A DNA stretch of 64,000 nucleotides from Rhizobium leucaenae USDA 9039 (GCF_000426285.1 NZ_AUFB01000001.1:490181-554180); one strand, 5' to 3'. Numbered from the stretch's first letter, positions 1 through 8,576 are shown. Numbers and translations are program-made. The notes: generated by a model from the letters alone, not told the origin.

Positions 1-184
1 TGATATGCAGATGACCTCTCATCAGATCCAGGGTGATGTTGAAGGTATCCAGCAATTCCACAGCCTGTTCGCTGGGATGACCGCCCGCCTGCAACCTGCC
101 GATCAGCGCTTCTTGCCTCAGAACACGTTTTTCACCATCACGCACATGGCCGACTGCCATTGCAAGTTCCTCGCGTCTGCGCAT
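1..184 (-). CDS. Hypothetical protein, 3' end outside window
   Basis: Reading leftwards from an ATG at 184 there is an open frame of 61 codons that runs off the window. The start has a strong ribosome binding site (AGGAGG six bases upstream). The product begins MRRREELAMAVGHVRDGE and contains a short helical segment with a conserved-looking LLDTFNITLDLM stretch near the cut. I recall similar short proteins in rhizobial genomes but know no function. The opposite-strand frame over the same bases has no ribosome binding site and reads as a shadow. It lies head to tail with the truncated sigma gene, about 180 bases downstream of it, so the two could share a transcript. Confidence 0.6.
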   Translation of the reverse strand, partial: MRRREELAMAVGHVRDGEKRVLRQEALIGRLQAGGHPSEQAVELLDTFNITLDLMRGHLHI

Positions 185-364
185 GGTGGCCTCCTGAAGG
201 AGATTTCCTGCGCATCATGAACTCAGTTATGGCTCAAATCCAGCCGCTTCCATTGCATGAACGAGCAGATAAGCAATTTCCTTGTCTCCTGGCGCAGATT
301 ACTTGCTCCTCTAGAGCTCGTGCGATCTCCTTTACCGGAGATTGCCTTTATTCCTCCTGGATCT

Positions 365-604
365 TTACTTCGAAATCTCGAATTTTCGACGAAAACTGTC
401 GTACATCGTTGCAAACATCCACCACTCCAGTGAAGTGCCCTCAGGGAACTGAGCCAGGCTTGCGAGCGTTGTCGCGACTGTCTCCTGCACGAGATCCTCT
501 GCATCGGTCGGATTTCTGCAGATCGCTTCCGCCAATGCTCGCAACGTCGGCATAAGCTCCTCGATTTCAGCCCGCAATCGATGGTGTCGGGAAATATCCG
601 TCAC
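365..604 (-). pseudogene. Truncated ECF sigma factor (region 2 only)
   Basis: The 79-residue product (84 if read from the GTG at 619) matches region 2 of an extracytoplasmic-function RNA polymerase sigma factor. It carries ICRNPTDAEDLVQETVATTL, the helix that binds core polymerase, then a WWMFATMYDSFRRKF segment in place of the usual -10 recognition helix. The frame stops right after this, so the linker and the whole region 4 (-35 recognition) are absent. No other frame downstream restores region 4, so this is a truncation rather than a simple frameshift. It cannot work as a normal sigma factor. I infer a decayed gene; an anti-sigma-binding decoy is possible but unsupported. The GTG at 604 gives the family-typical start MTDISRHHRLR. 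Confidence 0.55.
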
Positions 605-905
605 GATATTCTCTTTCACTAACTCATACGATTGTTCCGTCTATCTTCGTCGGAAGGCATTCACGCCGTCCGACAATTTTTTAACGGGTATGATCCTCGG
701 CTTGTTCCTACCTCCCCTCAGAAATCTGAAGATCCAGCGTCTTCTTAGATTTGGACCCATACTCTGCCGAGCTTCTTCAGAGGCCATAGAGTTTAAGTCC
801 GCAATTCACCGAGATGCTCGGGCGTCACGGCTTGGAACTTACCTGCCCCCTATTTGATTATATTGGCGATATCGAGCTTGGGCGGCATTCCGTGAGGAGT
901 CTGTT

Positions 906-1289
906 GTGAAAGTTTTTGTCGTCGCCCTACTGCTCATGAGCATGGCCTCCTGCTCGGACGGACAGCAGCAGACCAAACGCCAAATTCAGGCGGTGCTCTC
1001 CTGGAGCGCAACAGCAGATATGGCCTTGGAGGCACGGGCCAAAATGCTCGTAACGGACAGCTTTACCGCACTCACCATGGAGCGATGCGGAAAGGAGATC
1101 GCCGGTCTGTCGAAGGAACTTCCGACCTCTTCCCAGAATCTAATGGACGTGGCAGGCCGTCTCACCACGATCATCGGTGCCGCGCATGACGATATCGTCA
1201 GTGGCCGAACGGGTACGGTTTCGCAGCATCTGCAGGATTTACGGGGGCTCGAAGCCGAGTTGAAAGCCAGCTCCGGAGCGGCACAATGA
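906..1289 (+). CDS. Small predicted lipoprotein
   Basis: A 127-residue protein starting at GTG 906, with GAGGAG about seven bases upstream. The N-terminus is a type II signal peptide: MK, a hydrophobic core (VFVVALLLMSM) and a lipobox ending at Cys16 (MASC), so the mature protein should be anchored in the envelope. The rest is helical without recognised catalytic motifs. Its stop codon overlaps the ATG of the following Nramp-like transporter (ATGA), so the two are translationally coupled, and I infer an accessory role to that transporter. I do not recognise the family. Confidence 0.65.
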   Translation: MKVFVVALLLMSMASCSDGQQQTKRQIQAVLSWSATADMALEARAKMLVTDSFTALTMERCGKEIAGLSKELPTSSQNLMDVAGRLTTIIGAAHDDIVSGRTGTVSQHLQDLRGLEAELKASSGAAQ

Positions 1290-2503
1290 AAAAATTGCTG
1301 CAGATATCGCTTGGCGTCGTCACGAGCATCGGCGGCTTTCTTGAAACGGGGAATATCGCAACAGCGAGCCAGGCCGGGGCAGCCTATCAATTCACTCCTC
1401 TCTGGGCCATCGTGCTCGGCACGGTCTGCGTGATTTTTCTGGTTGAAATGTCGGGGCGCTTCGCAATCGCGAGCCATTACACAATCGCCGACGGAATTCG
1501 AGCCAGGTTCGGCGCCAACATTTTTCTTCTGACGCTAGCGATCGCATTCGTCGTCAATCTTCTCGTTCTGGCGGCCGAGATCGGGGGCGTATCGCTTGCG
1601 CTGCAGTTCCTGACCGGGGTGAAATTTCAATGGTGGGCATTGCCCGTGACGTGTGCTGTCTGGCTCTTGCTCTGGCGAGGAACGTTCGGCCTGATCGAGA
1701 ACGGCATCTCGTCTTTGGGGCTGATAGCTCTCTCGTTCGTCGTCGCAGTCTTCGTCATGGGTCCGCCGTGGGACCAAGTCGTGAAAGGCATGGTGCCGAC
1801 AATGCCCAGCGAAGACCCACTGCACTACAGCTTCATCGTCGTCGGAATATTGGGCGCCCTCATCTCTCCCTATCTCTTCTACTTCTATTCGTCAGGGGCC
1901 ATCGAGGATAAATGGGACAAGAGCTACTTCGGCGCCAACCGCGCGATCGCAATTATTGGCATGAGTTTCGGCGCAATCATCACCGCCGCCATCATGGTGC
2001 TGGCTGCAATGATCTATCCTGCGAGGGGGATCGAAGACATCGAAGGATATGAGCAGATAGCCATGATCCTCACGCCTGCCTTCGGAAAATGGGGGTTCTA
2101 TCTCTTTGCCGCTTCGCTCGGGATCACCTGCTTGGGTGCAGTCCTCGAAGTGGGTCTAGCGCAGGCCTATCTGGTTGCGCAGGGCTTCGGGTGGAATTGG
2201 TCGGAAGACGCAAAGCCGAGAGACAATCCCGCCTTCTGCCTCGTCTATACGGCTTCGCTTCTGATCGCCATGATCCCGATCGCCGTCGGCATCGATCCGC
2301 TCAAACTCACCATCTTTTCGATGGCGATCACCGCCATCAGCCTGCCGTTCGGCGTCGTTCCTTTTCTCATCCTGATGAACGATCCAACCTATGTGGGAGA
2401 GCACAGAAACGGATGGATCGGCAATGCAGCCGTGATCTTTATCGTCGCCATGGCATTCGTACTTTCGATTGTAGCCACACCCCTGGAAATCTTCGGAGGC
2501 TGA
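1286..2503 (+). CDS. Nramp-superfamily metal transporter-like protein
   Basis: A 405-residue polytopic membrane protein with about eleven hydrophobic segments. It resembles the Nramp (SLC11) superfamily: the N-terminal GGFLETGNIATASQAG segment aligns with the unwound first helix, and SPYLFYFYSSG aligns with the region of helix 6. In true Nramp transporters the helix-1 motif is DPGN, where Asp and Asn bind the metal. Here it reads ETGN (residues 20-23), so the metal-binding Asp is replaced by Glu and the Pro by Thr. The substrate may therefore differ (Mg2+ or Mn2+ are possible, unproven). It overlaps the lipoprotein gene and is followed one base later by two PRC-barrel genes, which suggests one operon. 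Confidence 0.75.
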   Translation: MKKLLQISLGVVTSIGGFLETGNIATASQAGAAYQFTPLWAIVLGTVCVIFLVEMSGRFAIASHYTIADGIRARFGANIFLLTLAIAFVVNLLVLAAEIGGVSLALQFLTGVKFQWWALPVTCAVWLLLWRGTFGLIENGISSLGLIALSFVVAVFVMGPPWDQVVKGMVPTMPSEDPLHYSFIVVGILGALISPYLFYFYSSGAIEDKWDKSYFGANRAIAIIGMSFGAIITAAIMVLAAMIYPARGIEDIEGYEQIAMILTPAFGKWGFYLFAASLGITCLGAVLEVGLAQAYLVAQGFGWNWSEDAKPRDNPAFCLVYTASLLIAMIPIAVGIDPLKLTIFSMAITAISLPFGVVPFLILMNDPTYVGEHRNGWIGNAAVIFIVAMAFVLSIVATPLEIFGG

Positions 2504-2504
2504 C

Positions 2505-2870
2505 ATGCATCTTGTCCATGATGTTCTGGATAAGCAGGTCGTCGATCGCCGGCAGGCTCGTATTGGAAAAGTCGACGGGATCGTGCTCACGGCCGACAAT
2601 GGCGGTCAGCTCAAGGTCGCCTTCATCGAGATGGGCAGCTTGACGCTGGCACGAAGACTTAGCCGGCGCCTCTATGCATGGATACTCCGCTTTTCCCAAC
2701 GAAAGCGGGCGAGTGACCGTTGGCGCCCCTATCGGATCCCATGGTCGAAAATCACCGATGTCGGCCTCGATATCGAAGCCGATGTCGACGACAGCGAGAC
2801 ACCGCTCGAACAGGTGCAGGAATGGTTGAGACAACACATCCTCCGCTACATTCCGGGAGGCCTGTCGTGA
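2505..2870 (+). CDS. PRC-barrel-like protein 1
   Basis: A 121-residue cytoplasmic protein with a ribosome binding site (GGAGG) inside the end of the transporter gene. The pattern VLDKQVVDRRQARIGKVDGI, then WRPYRIPWSKITDVG, is that of a PRC-barrel domain, a small beta barrel also found at the end of RimM and in photosynthetic reaction centre H subunits. In bacteria such domains often sit in or next to ion transporters such as MgtE-type proteins. It overlaps the next gene by three bases. I infer a regulatory or scaffold partner of the Nramp-like transporter. Confidence 0.6.
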   Translation: MHLVHDVLDKQVVDRRQARIGKVDGIVLTADNGGQLKVAFIEMGSLTLARRLSRRLYAWILRFSQRKRASDRWRPYRIPWSKITDVGLDIEADVDDSETPLEQVQEWLRQHILRYIPGGLS

Positions 2871-3181
2871 CGGAGATTCACCTCGAACTCCTGCTCGGAG
2901 CGCAGGTCTACGATATCAACGATCGGCCCATCGGGCGCTTGGAAGAGATCAAAGCAGAACCTGCCGACGAAGATTACATGGTCGTCGAATATCACCTCGG
3001 AGCGCTTGGCTTACTCGAACGACTATCGGCAACGACGATTGGCCACGCCATTCTGCGGCCCTTCGGCTTCAAGGACCGGCCAAGCGGTCATATCGTTCCA
3101 TGGGACAAGCTCGATTTGACGGATCTCGACCATCTGAAACTCCGCTGCAGCGCCGCGGAGCTTGACGCGAGGTCTCGATAA
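2867..3181 (+). CDS. PRC-barrel-like protein 2
   Basis: A 104-residue protein starting at GTG 2867, which overlaps the stop of the previous gene (GTGA). The start MTEIHLELLLGAQVYDIN follows a GGGAGG ribosome binding site; the longer open frame upstream is only the shadow of gene 2505. LLLGAQVYDINDRPIGRLEEI and HIVPWDKLDLTDL form a second PRC-barrel signature. The two tandem barrel proteins differ in sequence, so a heteromer is possible. It is the last gene of the 906-3181 operon; what follows is 230 bases without a convincing gene. Confidence 0.6.
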   Translation: MTEIHLELLLGAQVYDINDRPIGRLEEIKAEPADEDYMVVEYHLGALGLLERLSATTIGHAILRPFGFKDRPSGHIVPWDKLDLTDLDHLKLRCSAAELDARSR

Positions 3182-3246
3182 GCATGCGCATCGCCGCCGA
3201 GCGTTCGCATACCGCAACCAACGCAGCGGCACCGCTGGTCTCGCCG

Positions 3247-3271
3247 GGAACTTCCCGCGATCTCCTCGGTT
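3247..3271 (+). promoter_or_regulatory. EcfG-type promoter candidate (GGAAC-N16-GGTT)
   Basis: GGAAC at 3247-3251 and GGTT at 3268-3271, spaced 16, about 140 bases before the frameshifted HD gene. It fits the -35 and spacing exactly, and the -10 except its first base. Confidence 0.35.
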
Positions 3272-3418
3272 TAGGTTCATTATTCGAGACAGGAATCGTG
3301 ACGTCCAATTTTGGGGACGCCGCAGTTCCATGCGGCAGGAATGTCGAACGTCTCACCGCTGAAGACGACGTGGCTTGTCTCGCCATGACTCTAGCGGCGA
3401 ATAACCGACGAGGTGCCA

Positions 3419-3840
3419 ATGTCATCAACCACCGCCCTGGATCATGCTATCGAAGTCGCGAGCAAAGCGCATGCGGGCCAGACCGATAAGCTCGGCAATC
3501 CTTACATTCAGCATTGTCGTCGCGTGGCCTTTGCGGTTTCGGGTCAGGACAGGAAGATCGTGGCATATCTGCACGATGTCGTAGAAAAGGCCCGGGCTGG
3601 ACCATCAATCGCCTCAATCAGGAAGGTTTTTCTCCAGCAGTGCTCGCAGCCGTCGATGCGCTCACCAAACGCCCCGACGAAGATGAGAATGCCTTTGTTC
3701 GCCGCGCAATCGCAACTCCCATCGCGAGGCCGGTGAAGAAGGCCGACCTCGAAGACAACCTATGGCAGCAACGGCAGATTGGCGGTGAAACGGATAAGTA
3801 TCAGCGTGGTCTCGACATCCTTCGGGAAGAAGATGGCTGA
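3419..3840 (+). pseudogene. HD-domain phosphohydrolase-like gene, frameshifted
   Basis: The first frame (ATG 3419, CGAGG upstream) reads SSTTALDHAIEVASKAHAGQ, then NPYIQHCRRVA and IVAYLHDVVEK. This is the N-terminal half of a RelA/SpoT-type HD domain, with the metal-binding HD in YLHDV. After about 3589 the similarity continues in the next frame as GPGWTINRLNQEGFSPAVL, then ALTKRPDEDENAFVRR and KKADLEDN, up to a stop at 3840. Restoring a single G in the AAAAGG run at 3585-3590 joins both halves into one protein of about 140 residues. Such small HD proteins may hydrolyse (p)ppGpp or other nucleotides; I infer this from family likeness only. Either a recent inactivation or a sequencing error. 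Confidence 0.65.
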
Positions 3841-3845
3841 GAAGG

Positions 3846-4325
3846 ATGAGCATATCAGCGGCTATTCGTCTATTTGCATTCGGGACCCTGAAAAGGGGAT
3901 TCTCCTTGCATGAGCGGGGACTGGCCCGAGCGCAATACCGCGGCTTCTTCCAAACGCGAAAACCTTACCCCATGCTGATCGCCGGTCGCTGGTTTGCGCC
4001 CATGATGTTCGACGAGCCAGGAAATGGTACGATTGTGAGAGGAGAGCTTTACGAACTCGACGATCAGGCGCTGCGACATCTCGATGCCATGGAATCGATC
4101 GGCAAACCCGGTCATTTCCGCGGATTGATCGAGCTGGAGCCGGTGGCCGGCGGCAATTCCTGCATTGCGTTCGCTTATTTCAAATCGCGAAGCTTAGCAA
4201 AACCCATCCATTCAAACTATCTTTCCACATACGACGATCGCCGCTTCGTTCCACCGGAACAACGCATCGAAAAAGCGCAGGACCAGAGCCGCGGGATATA
4301 TTCCAAAGATGCAAGGCTCCGGTGA
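3846..4325 (+). CDS. Gamma-glutamylcyclotransferase-like protein
   Basis: A 159-residue protein of the AIG2/GGCT-like fold. The N-terminal LFAFGTLKRGFSLHE matches the substrate-loop motif (YGTL-RG type), followed by IVRGELYELDDQALRHLDAME, the usual core with the acidic catalytic region. Family members cleave gamma-glutamyl amines or peptides to 5-oxoproline, but many bacterial relatives are uncharacterised. It starts six bases after the stop of the frameshifted HD gene, so both would be cotranscribed. The length is normal for the family. Confidence 0.7.
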   Translation: MSISAAIRLFAFGTLKRGFSLHERGLARAQYRGFFQTRKPYPMLIAGRWFAPMMFDEPGNGTIVRGELYELDDQALRHLDAMESIGKPGHFRGLIELEPVAGGNSCIAFAYFKSRSLAKPIHSNYLSTYDDRRFVPPEQRIEKAQDQSRGIYSKDARLR

Positions 4326-4390
4326 CCGCCGACCTATTCATTAGCCATTGAGCATCGGATTGGGGAATTCGCTGCACCCGCATCGTCCCC

Positions 4391-4415
4391 GGAACATTTA
4401 TCACCGGACACGGTT
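4391..4415 (+). promoter_or_regulatory. EcfG-type promoter candidate (GGAAC-N16-GGTT)
   Basis: GGAAC at 4391-4395 and GGTT at 4412-4415. It sits in the gap before the first GH13 gene and predicts a transcript start near 4422, which argues against the upstream ATG at 4348 and for the start at 4528. Confidence 0.4.
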
Positions 4416-4527
4416 TAGGTCAGCGATCTCAGCATATGCCGGGGATCAAACGGCGCATAGTGCGAGCAGCATTCTTTGGACTCTGGGGTGGTCCGGGAGA
4501 GCCGGCATCGGACGCCGGCTCGGCGGC

Positions 4528-6192
4528 ATGTTGCCCAATGTCGGACGCTCGAACGTGATTGACCTCTGGTATAAGAATTGCGTCATCTACAGCCTCAATG
4601 TCGGCACCTTCATGGACAGTGACGGTGACGGAATTGGTGACTTCAAAGGTCTGACCGATCAGCTCGATTATATCGCACGGCTCGGTGTCACCTGCCTGTG
4701 GTTGCTGCCATTTTACCCCAGCCCTGGGATGGATTACGGCTACGACGTTACCGACTATTATAATATCGCCCCAGAGCTCGGGACGCTTGGCGATTTTGTG
4801 GAATTCAGTCACCAGGCGCGGCTGCGCGGCTTGAAGCTCATCATCGATCTGCCGATCAATCATACGTCCGAGCAGCACCCCTGGTTTCAACAGGCGCGCT
4901 CCGACCCTCGTTCACCCTTTCGCGATTACTACAACTGGTCGAAAACCAAGCCGGCAAACGTCAATCACGGCATGGCCTTTCCCGGCCACCAATCAAGTGT
5001 ATGGACCTATGATCCGCTGGCGAGGGCCTGGTACTATCATCGCTTCTATCCGCACCAGCCGGACCTCAACATCAGCAATCCGGCGGTGCGGGAAGAAATT
5101 TTCAAGATCGTCGGCTTTTGGCTGGAACTCGGCGTGTCAGGATTTCGGATAGACGCAGCACCGTTCCTCGTTGAGGAAATCAGCCCCGATCGGGCTGCAT
5201 CACGGGACTATGAGTTTTTCGGCGAGTTGCGCGACTTCTTATCCTGGCGCCGCGGCGACGCCGTCTTGATTGCCGAAGCAAATGTGCCTCCGAAGGAGAT
5301 GCCGCAGTTTTTCGGCGGCGGCTCCCGCCTTCACATGCTTTTTGCCTTTCTTGCAAATCAATATCTGTTTCTGGCCCTGGCGAGCAATTCTGCCGCCCCT
5401 CTCGCGCGGGGGCTCACCCGGCTCCCGAAGTTGCCACAGCTTTGCCAATGGGTGCAATTCCTGCGCAATCACGATGAGCTCGATCTCGGCCGCCTCACGG
5501 AGAAGGAGCGGAACGAGGTCTACGACGCCTTTGCCCCCGATGCCGACATGCGCCTTTATGGCCGCGGCATTCGCCGCCGGCTGGCGCCGATGCTCCGCAA
5601 CGAGCGCAGGAGGATCGAAATGGCGTTCAGCCTGATGTTCAGCCTTCCCGGCATACCCGTCATTTATTACGGCGACGAACTTGGGTTTGGCGACGAGCTT
5701 TGCCTGCCGGAGCGCTGGCCGGTACGCACCTGCATGCAATGGTCCGACAACGAGAATGCGGGCTTCTCCACCTGCGCGGAAGAATATCTTATCCACCCTG
5801 TTGTCATGACTGGCGATCACGGCGCCGATAAGATCAATGTCGAGACGCAGCAGCGCGACCCCGAGTCGCTGCTCAACTGGGTACGGCGGCTTGTCGACAC
5901 GCGACAGTCCTGTCCCGAAGTCGGCTGGGGCAAATGGAACTGCCTTGAAACGGACAACCCGGCCGTTTTCGCTCAGAAGTTTACTTGGGAGCAAGGCACG
6001 GTTCTGATCGTTCACAACCTTGCACCGCGAAATTGCCGCGTGAAGTTGGATCTCGGTGAAGACGAGGCGGAACAGCTTGCCGAATTGTTGGGCAACAGGG
6101 TCTACCCCGAGAAGAAGGGCAGCAGTACTACGATCGAGCTTGATGCCTATGGGTATCGTTGGTTTCGGAGCAATCCGTCGACAGCGGCATGA
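4528..6192 (+). CDS. GH13 alpha-amylase family enzyme, trehalose synthase-like
   Basis: A 554-residue GH13 enzyme counted from ATG 4528; the frame is open from 4348 but the first 60 residues have no family likeness. The barrel starts with VIYSLNVGTFMDSDGDGIGD. The catalytic residues are visible: Asp209 (GVSGFRIDA, nucleophile), Glu250 (LIAEANV, acid/base) and Asp316 (FLRNHDELD). The overall pattern is closest to trehalose synthase (maltose/trehalose interconversion) and related glucosyl-transferring enzymes, and there is no signal peptide. The maltokinase domain often fused to TreS is missing. An EcfG-type promoter candidate lies at 4391, which suits a role in trehalose or stress-carbohydrate metabolism. 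Exact substrate uncertain. Confidence 0.75.
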   Translation: MLPNVGRSNVIDLWYKNCVIYSLNVGTFMDSDGDGIGDFKGLTDQLDYIARLGVTCLWLLPFYPSPGMDYGYDVTDYYNIAPELGTLGDFVEFSHQARLRGLKLIIDLPINHTSEQHPWFQQARSDPRSPFRDYYNWSKTKPANVNHGMAFPGHQSSVWTYDPLARAWYYHRFYPHQPDLNISNPAVREEIFKIVGFWLELGVSGFRIDAAPFLVEEISPDRAASRDYEFFGELRDFLSWRRGDAVLIAEANVPPKEMPQFFGGGSRLHMLFAFLANQYLFLALASNSAAPLARGLTRLPKLPQLCQWVQFLRNHDELDLGRLTEKERNEVYDAFAPDADMRLYGRGIRRRLAPMLRNERRRIEMAFSLMFSLPGIPVIYYGDELGFGDELCLPERWPVRTCMQWSDNENAGFSTCAEEYLIHPVVMTGDHGADKINVETQQRDPESLLNWVRRLVDTRQSCPEVGWGKWNCLETDNPAVFAQKFTWEQGTVLIVHNLAPRNCRVKLDLGEDEAEQLAELLGNRVYPEKKGSSTTIELDAYGYRWFRSNPSTAA

Positions 6193-6232
6193 ACAACTCT
6201 CCTAAAAAACGGGAGATTGGCAAGGGCGAGGC

Positions 6233-6257
6233 GGAACCTATGCGCGCGGCGGCGGTT
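6233..6257 (+). promoter_or_regulatory. EcfG-type promoter candidate (GGAAC-N16-GGTT)
   Basis: GGAAC at 6233-6237 and GGTT at 6254-6257, 80 bases before the second GH13 gene. Confidence 0.35.
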
Positions 6258-6338
6258 GTGGCCTAGTTCATACCGCCGAGGGCGCCAAGATGGCGCCAGA
6301 GAAAGGACGCGCTTGCCGCGATAATCCAAGAGGCTCCC

Positions 6339-8060
6339 ATGACCGCCAAACCAGCCACCGAATGGTGGCATGCCAAGACGGCCTACCAGATCTACCCGCG
6401 CAGCTTCTTCGATAGCAACGGAGATGGCATCGGCGACATTCCCGGCATAACCTCCCGGCTCGACTATCTCCACTCCCTCGGAATTGGATTGATCTGGCTT
6501 TCGCCGATCTACAAGTCGCCGATGGATGACAACGGCTATGATATCTCGGACTATCAGGATATCGCGCCGGAGTTCGGAACGCTTGCCGATTTCGATGAGC
6601 TGCTTGCGGAGGCGCGCAAGCGTGAGATCGGCATCATTCTCGATCTTGTCGTCAATCACACGTCCGATGAGCACCCCTGGTTCCTCGATGCCCGCGCCTC
6701 CAAGGACAGCCCCTATCGCGATTTCTATATTTGGCGCTCTCCCAACGAGGACGGTACGCTTCCGAACGACCTTCTCTCCGTGTTCGGAGGGCCGGCCTGG
6801 ACATTCGAGGCCGCGACCGGTCAATATTTTTTCCATCAATTCTCCCACCGCCAGCCGGATCTCAACTGGCACAATCCGAGCGTTCGGCAGGAAATCTACA
6901 AGATGATGAATTGGTGGCTGGACCGCGGCATCGCCGGCTTCCGCATGGATGTCATCGACCGCATCGCCAAGGATGTCGATCGGGGGATCACGGCCGACGG
7001 CCCATGCCTTCATGACTACCTTCAGGAGATGCATCGGGAAACACTGAGCGGCCGCGATGTCTTGACGGTCGGCGAAGCCTGGAGCGCGACGCCCGGCTCA
7101 GCTCTCTTATACTCCGGCTCGCAGCGCGGAGAATTATCCATGGTCTTCCAGTTCGAGCACGTCCTTCAACAATGGGACAAGGTGTATGGCAAGTGGCGGC
7201 CAAAACCGTTCGATCTCGTCGGCTTGAAGGCAGTCCTCAGCAAATGGCAATATGCGCTGTCGGACGATGGGTGGAATTCTCTCTTCTGGGGCAATCATGA
7301 TCTGCCACGTGCCGTTTCGACCTATGGCGACGCCACCGGCTACCACCGGGAATCCGCAACGATGCTCGCAACCGCCCTGCATTTCCTGAAAGGCACGCCT
7401 TTCATCTACCAGGGTGAAGAAATCGGCATGACAAACGCCACCTTCACCTCCATCGACCAATATAGGGACATCGAGACGCTCAATATGCATCGCCTGCATG
7501 TCGAGGCGGGGCTTTCATCGGAGGAATTCATCGCGGTCGCCAATCGGAATGCACGCGATAATGCCCGTACCCCGATGCAATGGAGCACGGCACCGCATGG
7601 CGGCTTCACTACAGGCATCCCATGGATACAGACAAATCCGAATTTCAGCCGGATCAATGCGGCGCAGAGTATGGGTGACGACCGCTCGATCTGGAATTAT
7701 TACCGGCGTCTTGTTGCGCTGCGCGCCAACCATCCCGCGATCGTCTATGGCACCTATCAATCCCATTTCGATCAACACCCGCAGATCTTCGCCTATACAA
7801 GGACATTCGAGGGTCAGCAGGTGATCGTCTTCGCAAATTTCTCGGTGGAAACCGTAACTCTTCCGCTTCCCGACGAGCTGCAGGTGGAAGGGCGATGCTT
7901 GATTGCCAACTATCAGCCCGTTAGCCGGCTGAAGGAAACGATCGAACTCAAGCCATACGAGACTCTGGCCATCCTTCATGCGATCCAGCAGCCAAAGGAA
8001 AGCACCGCCGAGGGGTTGACGGGGACAACAGCGCCGGACACGAAGTCGCGTACCACGTGA
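6339..8060 (+). CDS. Alpha-glucosidase (GH13, oligo-1,6-glucosidase type)
   Basis: A 573-residue cytoplasmic GH13 enzyme. It opens with the typical WWHAKTAYQIYPRSFFDSNG and has Asp204 (GFRMDVID, nucleophile), Glu246 (TVGEAW, acid/base) and Asp321 (WGNHDLPR). The spacing and motifs fit the alpha-glucosidase, trehalose-6-phosphate hydrolase and oligo-1,6-glucosidase group, which release glucose from short alpha-glucosides. The C-terminal beta domain ends near residue 545, and a short hydrophilic tail follows. It stands 146 bases after the TreS-like gene, so the pair probably interconvert and break down maltose/trehalose. The lack of a phosphosugar transporter nearby makes trehalose-6-phosphate a less likely substrate. 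Confidence 0.8.
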   Translation: MTAKPATEWWHAKTAYQIYPRSFFDSNGDGIGDIPGITSRLDYLHSLGIGLIWLSPIYKSPMDDNGYDISDYQDIAPEFGTLADFDELLAEARKREIGIILDLVVNHTSDEHPWFLDARASKDSPYRDFYIWRSPNEDGTLPNDLLSVFGGPAWTFEAATGQYFFHQFSHRQPDLNWHNPSVRQEIYKMMNWWLDRGIAGFRMDVIDRIAKDVDRGITADGPCLHDYLQEMHRETLSGRDVLTVGEAWSATPGSALLYSGSQRGELSMVFQFEHVLQQWDKVYGKWRPKPFDLVGLKAVLSKWQYALSDDGWNSLFWGNHDLPRAVSTYGDATGYHRESATMLATALHFLKGTPFIYQGEEIGMTNATFTSIDQYRDIETLNMHRLHVEAGLSSEEFIAVANRNARDNARTPMQWSTAPHGGFTTGIPWIQTNPNFSRINAAQSMGDDRSIWNYYRRLVALRANHPAIVYGTYQSHFDQHPQIFAYTRTFEGQQVIVFANFSVETVTLPLPDELQVEGRCLIANYQPVSRLKETIELKPYETLAILHAIQQPKESTAEGLTGTTAPDTKSRTT

Positions 8061-8182
8061 CGACAAAGCGGCCACATTCGTTTCTGGCACACCGGCCAAA
8101 CCTGCCGCTCAAGGGTTGCCGGCGCAGCGCCCGATGATCGCTGCGGCACGGCGTATCCGACGCTCCGAAGCATCGACCCGGA

Positions 8183-8380
8183 TCAGCCGCCCCCCTTTTT
8201 CTTAGCATCGTGGCTGTGGTGACTGTCGCGCTCGCCTCCGCCGCCGGAAACCTTGCTGCGGCTGCGGCGATCGGGTTCGGCTGGTGGCTTCGGGATTTTC
8301 AAGGGTTCCTTGGCATTCTCATGGGAAGCGCCCGGGCCGCCTTGGCGGATGCTGGCCGGCGTCTTTGTGGACGTGGACAT
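8183..8380 (-). CDS. Small hydrophilic hypothetical protein
   Basis: A 65-residue protein with an excellent ribosome binding site (AAGGAGG seven bases before the ATG). It is rich in Lys, Arg, Ser, Pro and Gly, has no hydrophobic segment, and ends in a KKKGGG tail, so it is probably disordered. It lies ten bases downstream of the similar small gene 8391-8576, with which it would be cotranscribed. Proteins of this kind are common near general-stress genes in rhizobia; the function is unknown. Confidence 0.6.
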   Translation of the reverse strand: MSTSTKTPASIRQGGPGASHENAKEPLKIPKPPAEPDRRSRSKVSGGGGERDSHHSHDAKKKGGG

Positions 8381-8390
8381 AAGATCCTCC

Positions 8391-8576
8391 TTATCGGTCC
8401 TGCTGATTGGCGGGATGGACCGTGTTGATCTTGCTGTTTCCTTGCTGACCCTTCTTGTCCGGGTTGACCGACGTGTCGGGCTTATGCGTATCGGACAACG
8501 GGGGCCTCGAACGATCTCCAGTTCCCTTTTCGGTTCTGTTTTCCGGTGGCACCGGTGGTGGTCTGCTGGTCATCAT
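8391..8576 (-). CDS. Small proline-rich hypothetical protein
   Basis: A 61-residue protein starting at the second in-frame ATG (8576), where GAGGAG precedes by five bases; the longer frame from 8648 has no such site. The product is polar and rich in Pro, Lys and Asn (it begins MMTSRPPPVPPENRTEKG) with no membrane segment. It is probably disordered. A GGAAC-N16-AGTT site lies about 85 bases upstream. Function unknown. Confidence 0.55.
   Translation of the reverse strand: MMTSRPPPVPPENRTEKGTGDRSRPPLSDTHKPDTSVNPDKKGQQGNSKINTVHPANQQDR

Noticed and set aside
3184..3489. 101-codon frame before the HD gene
   Set aside because: Overlaps the HD gene in another frame and has a promoter-like site within; no family likeness.
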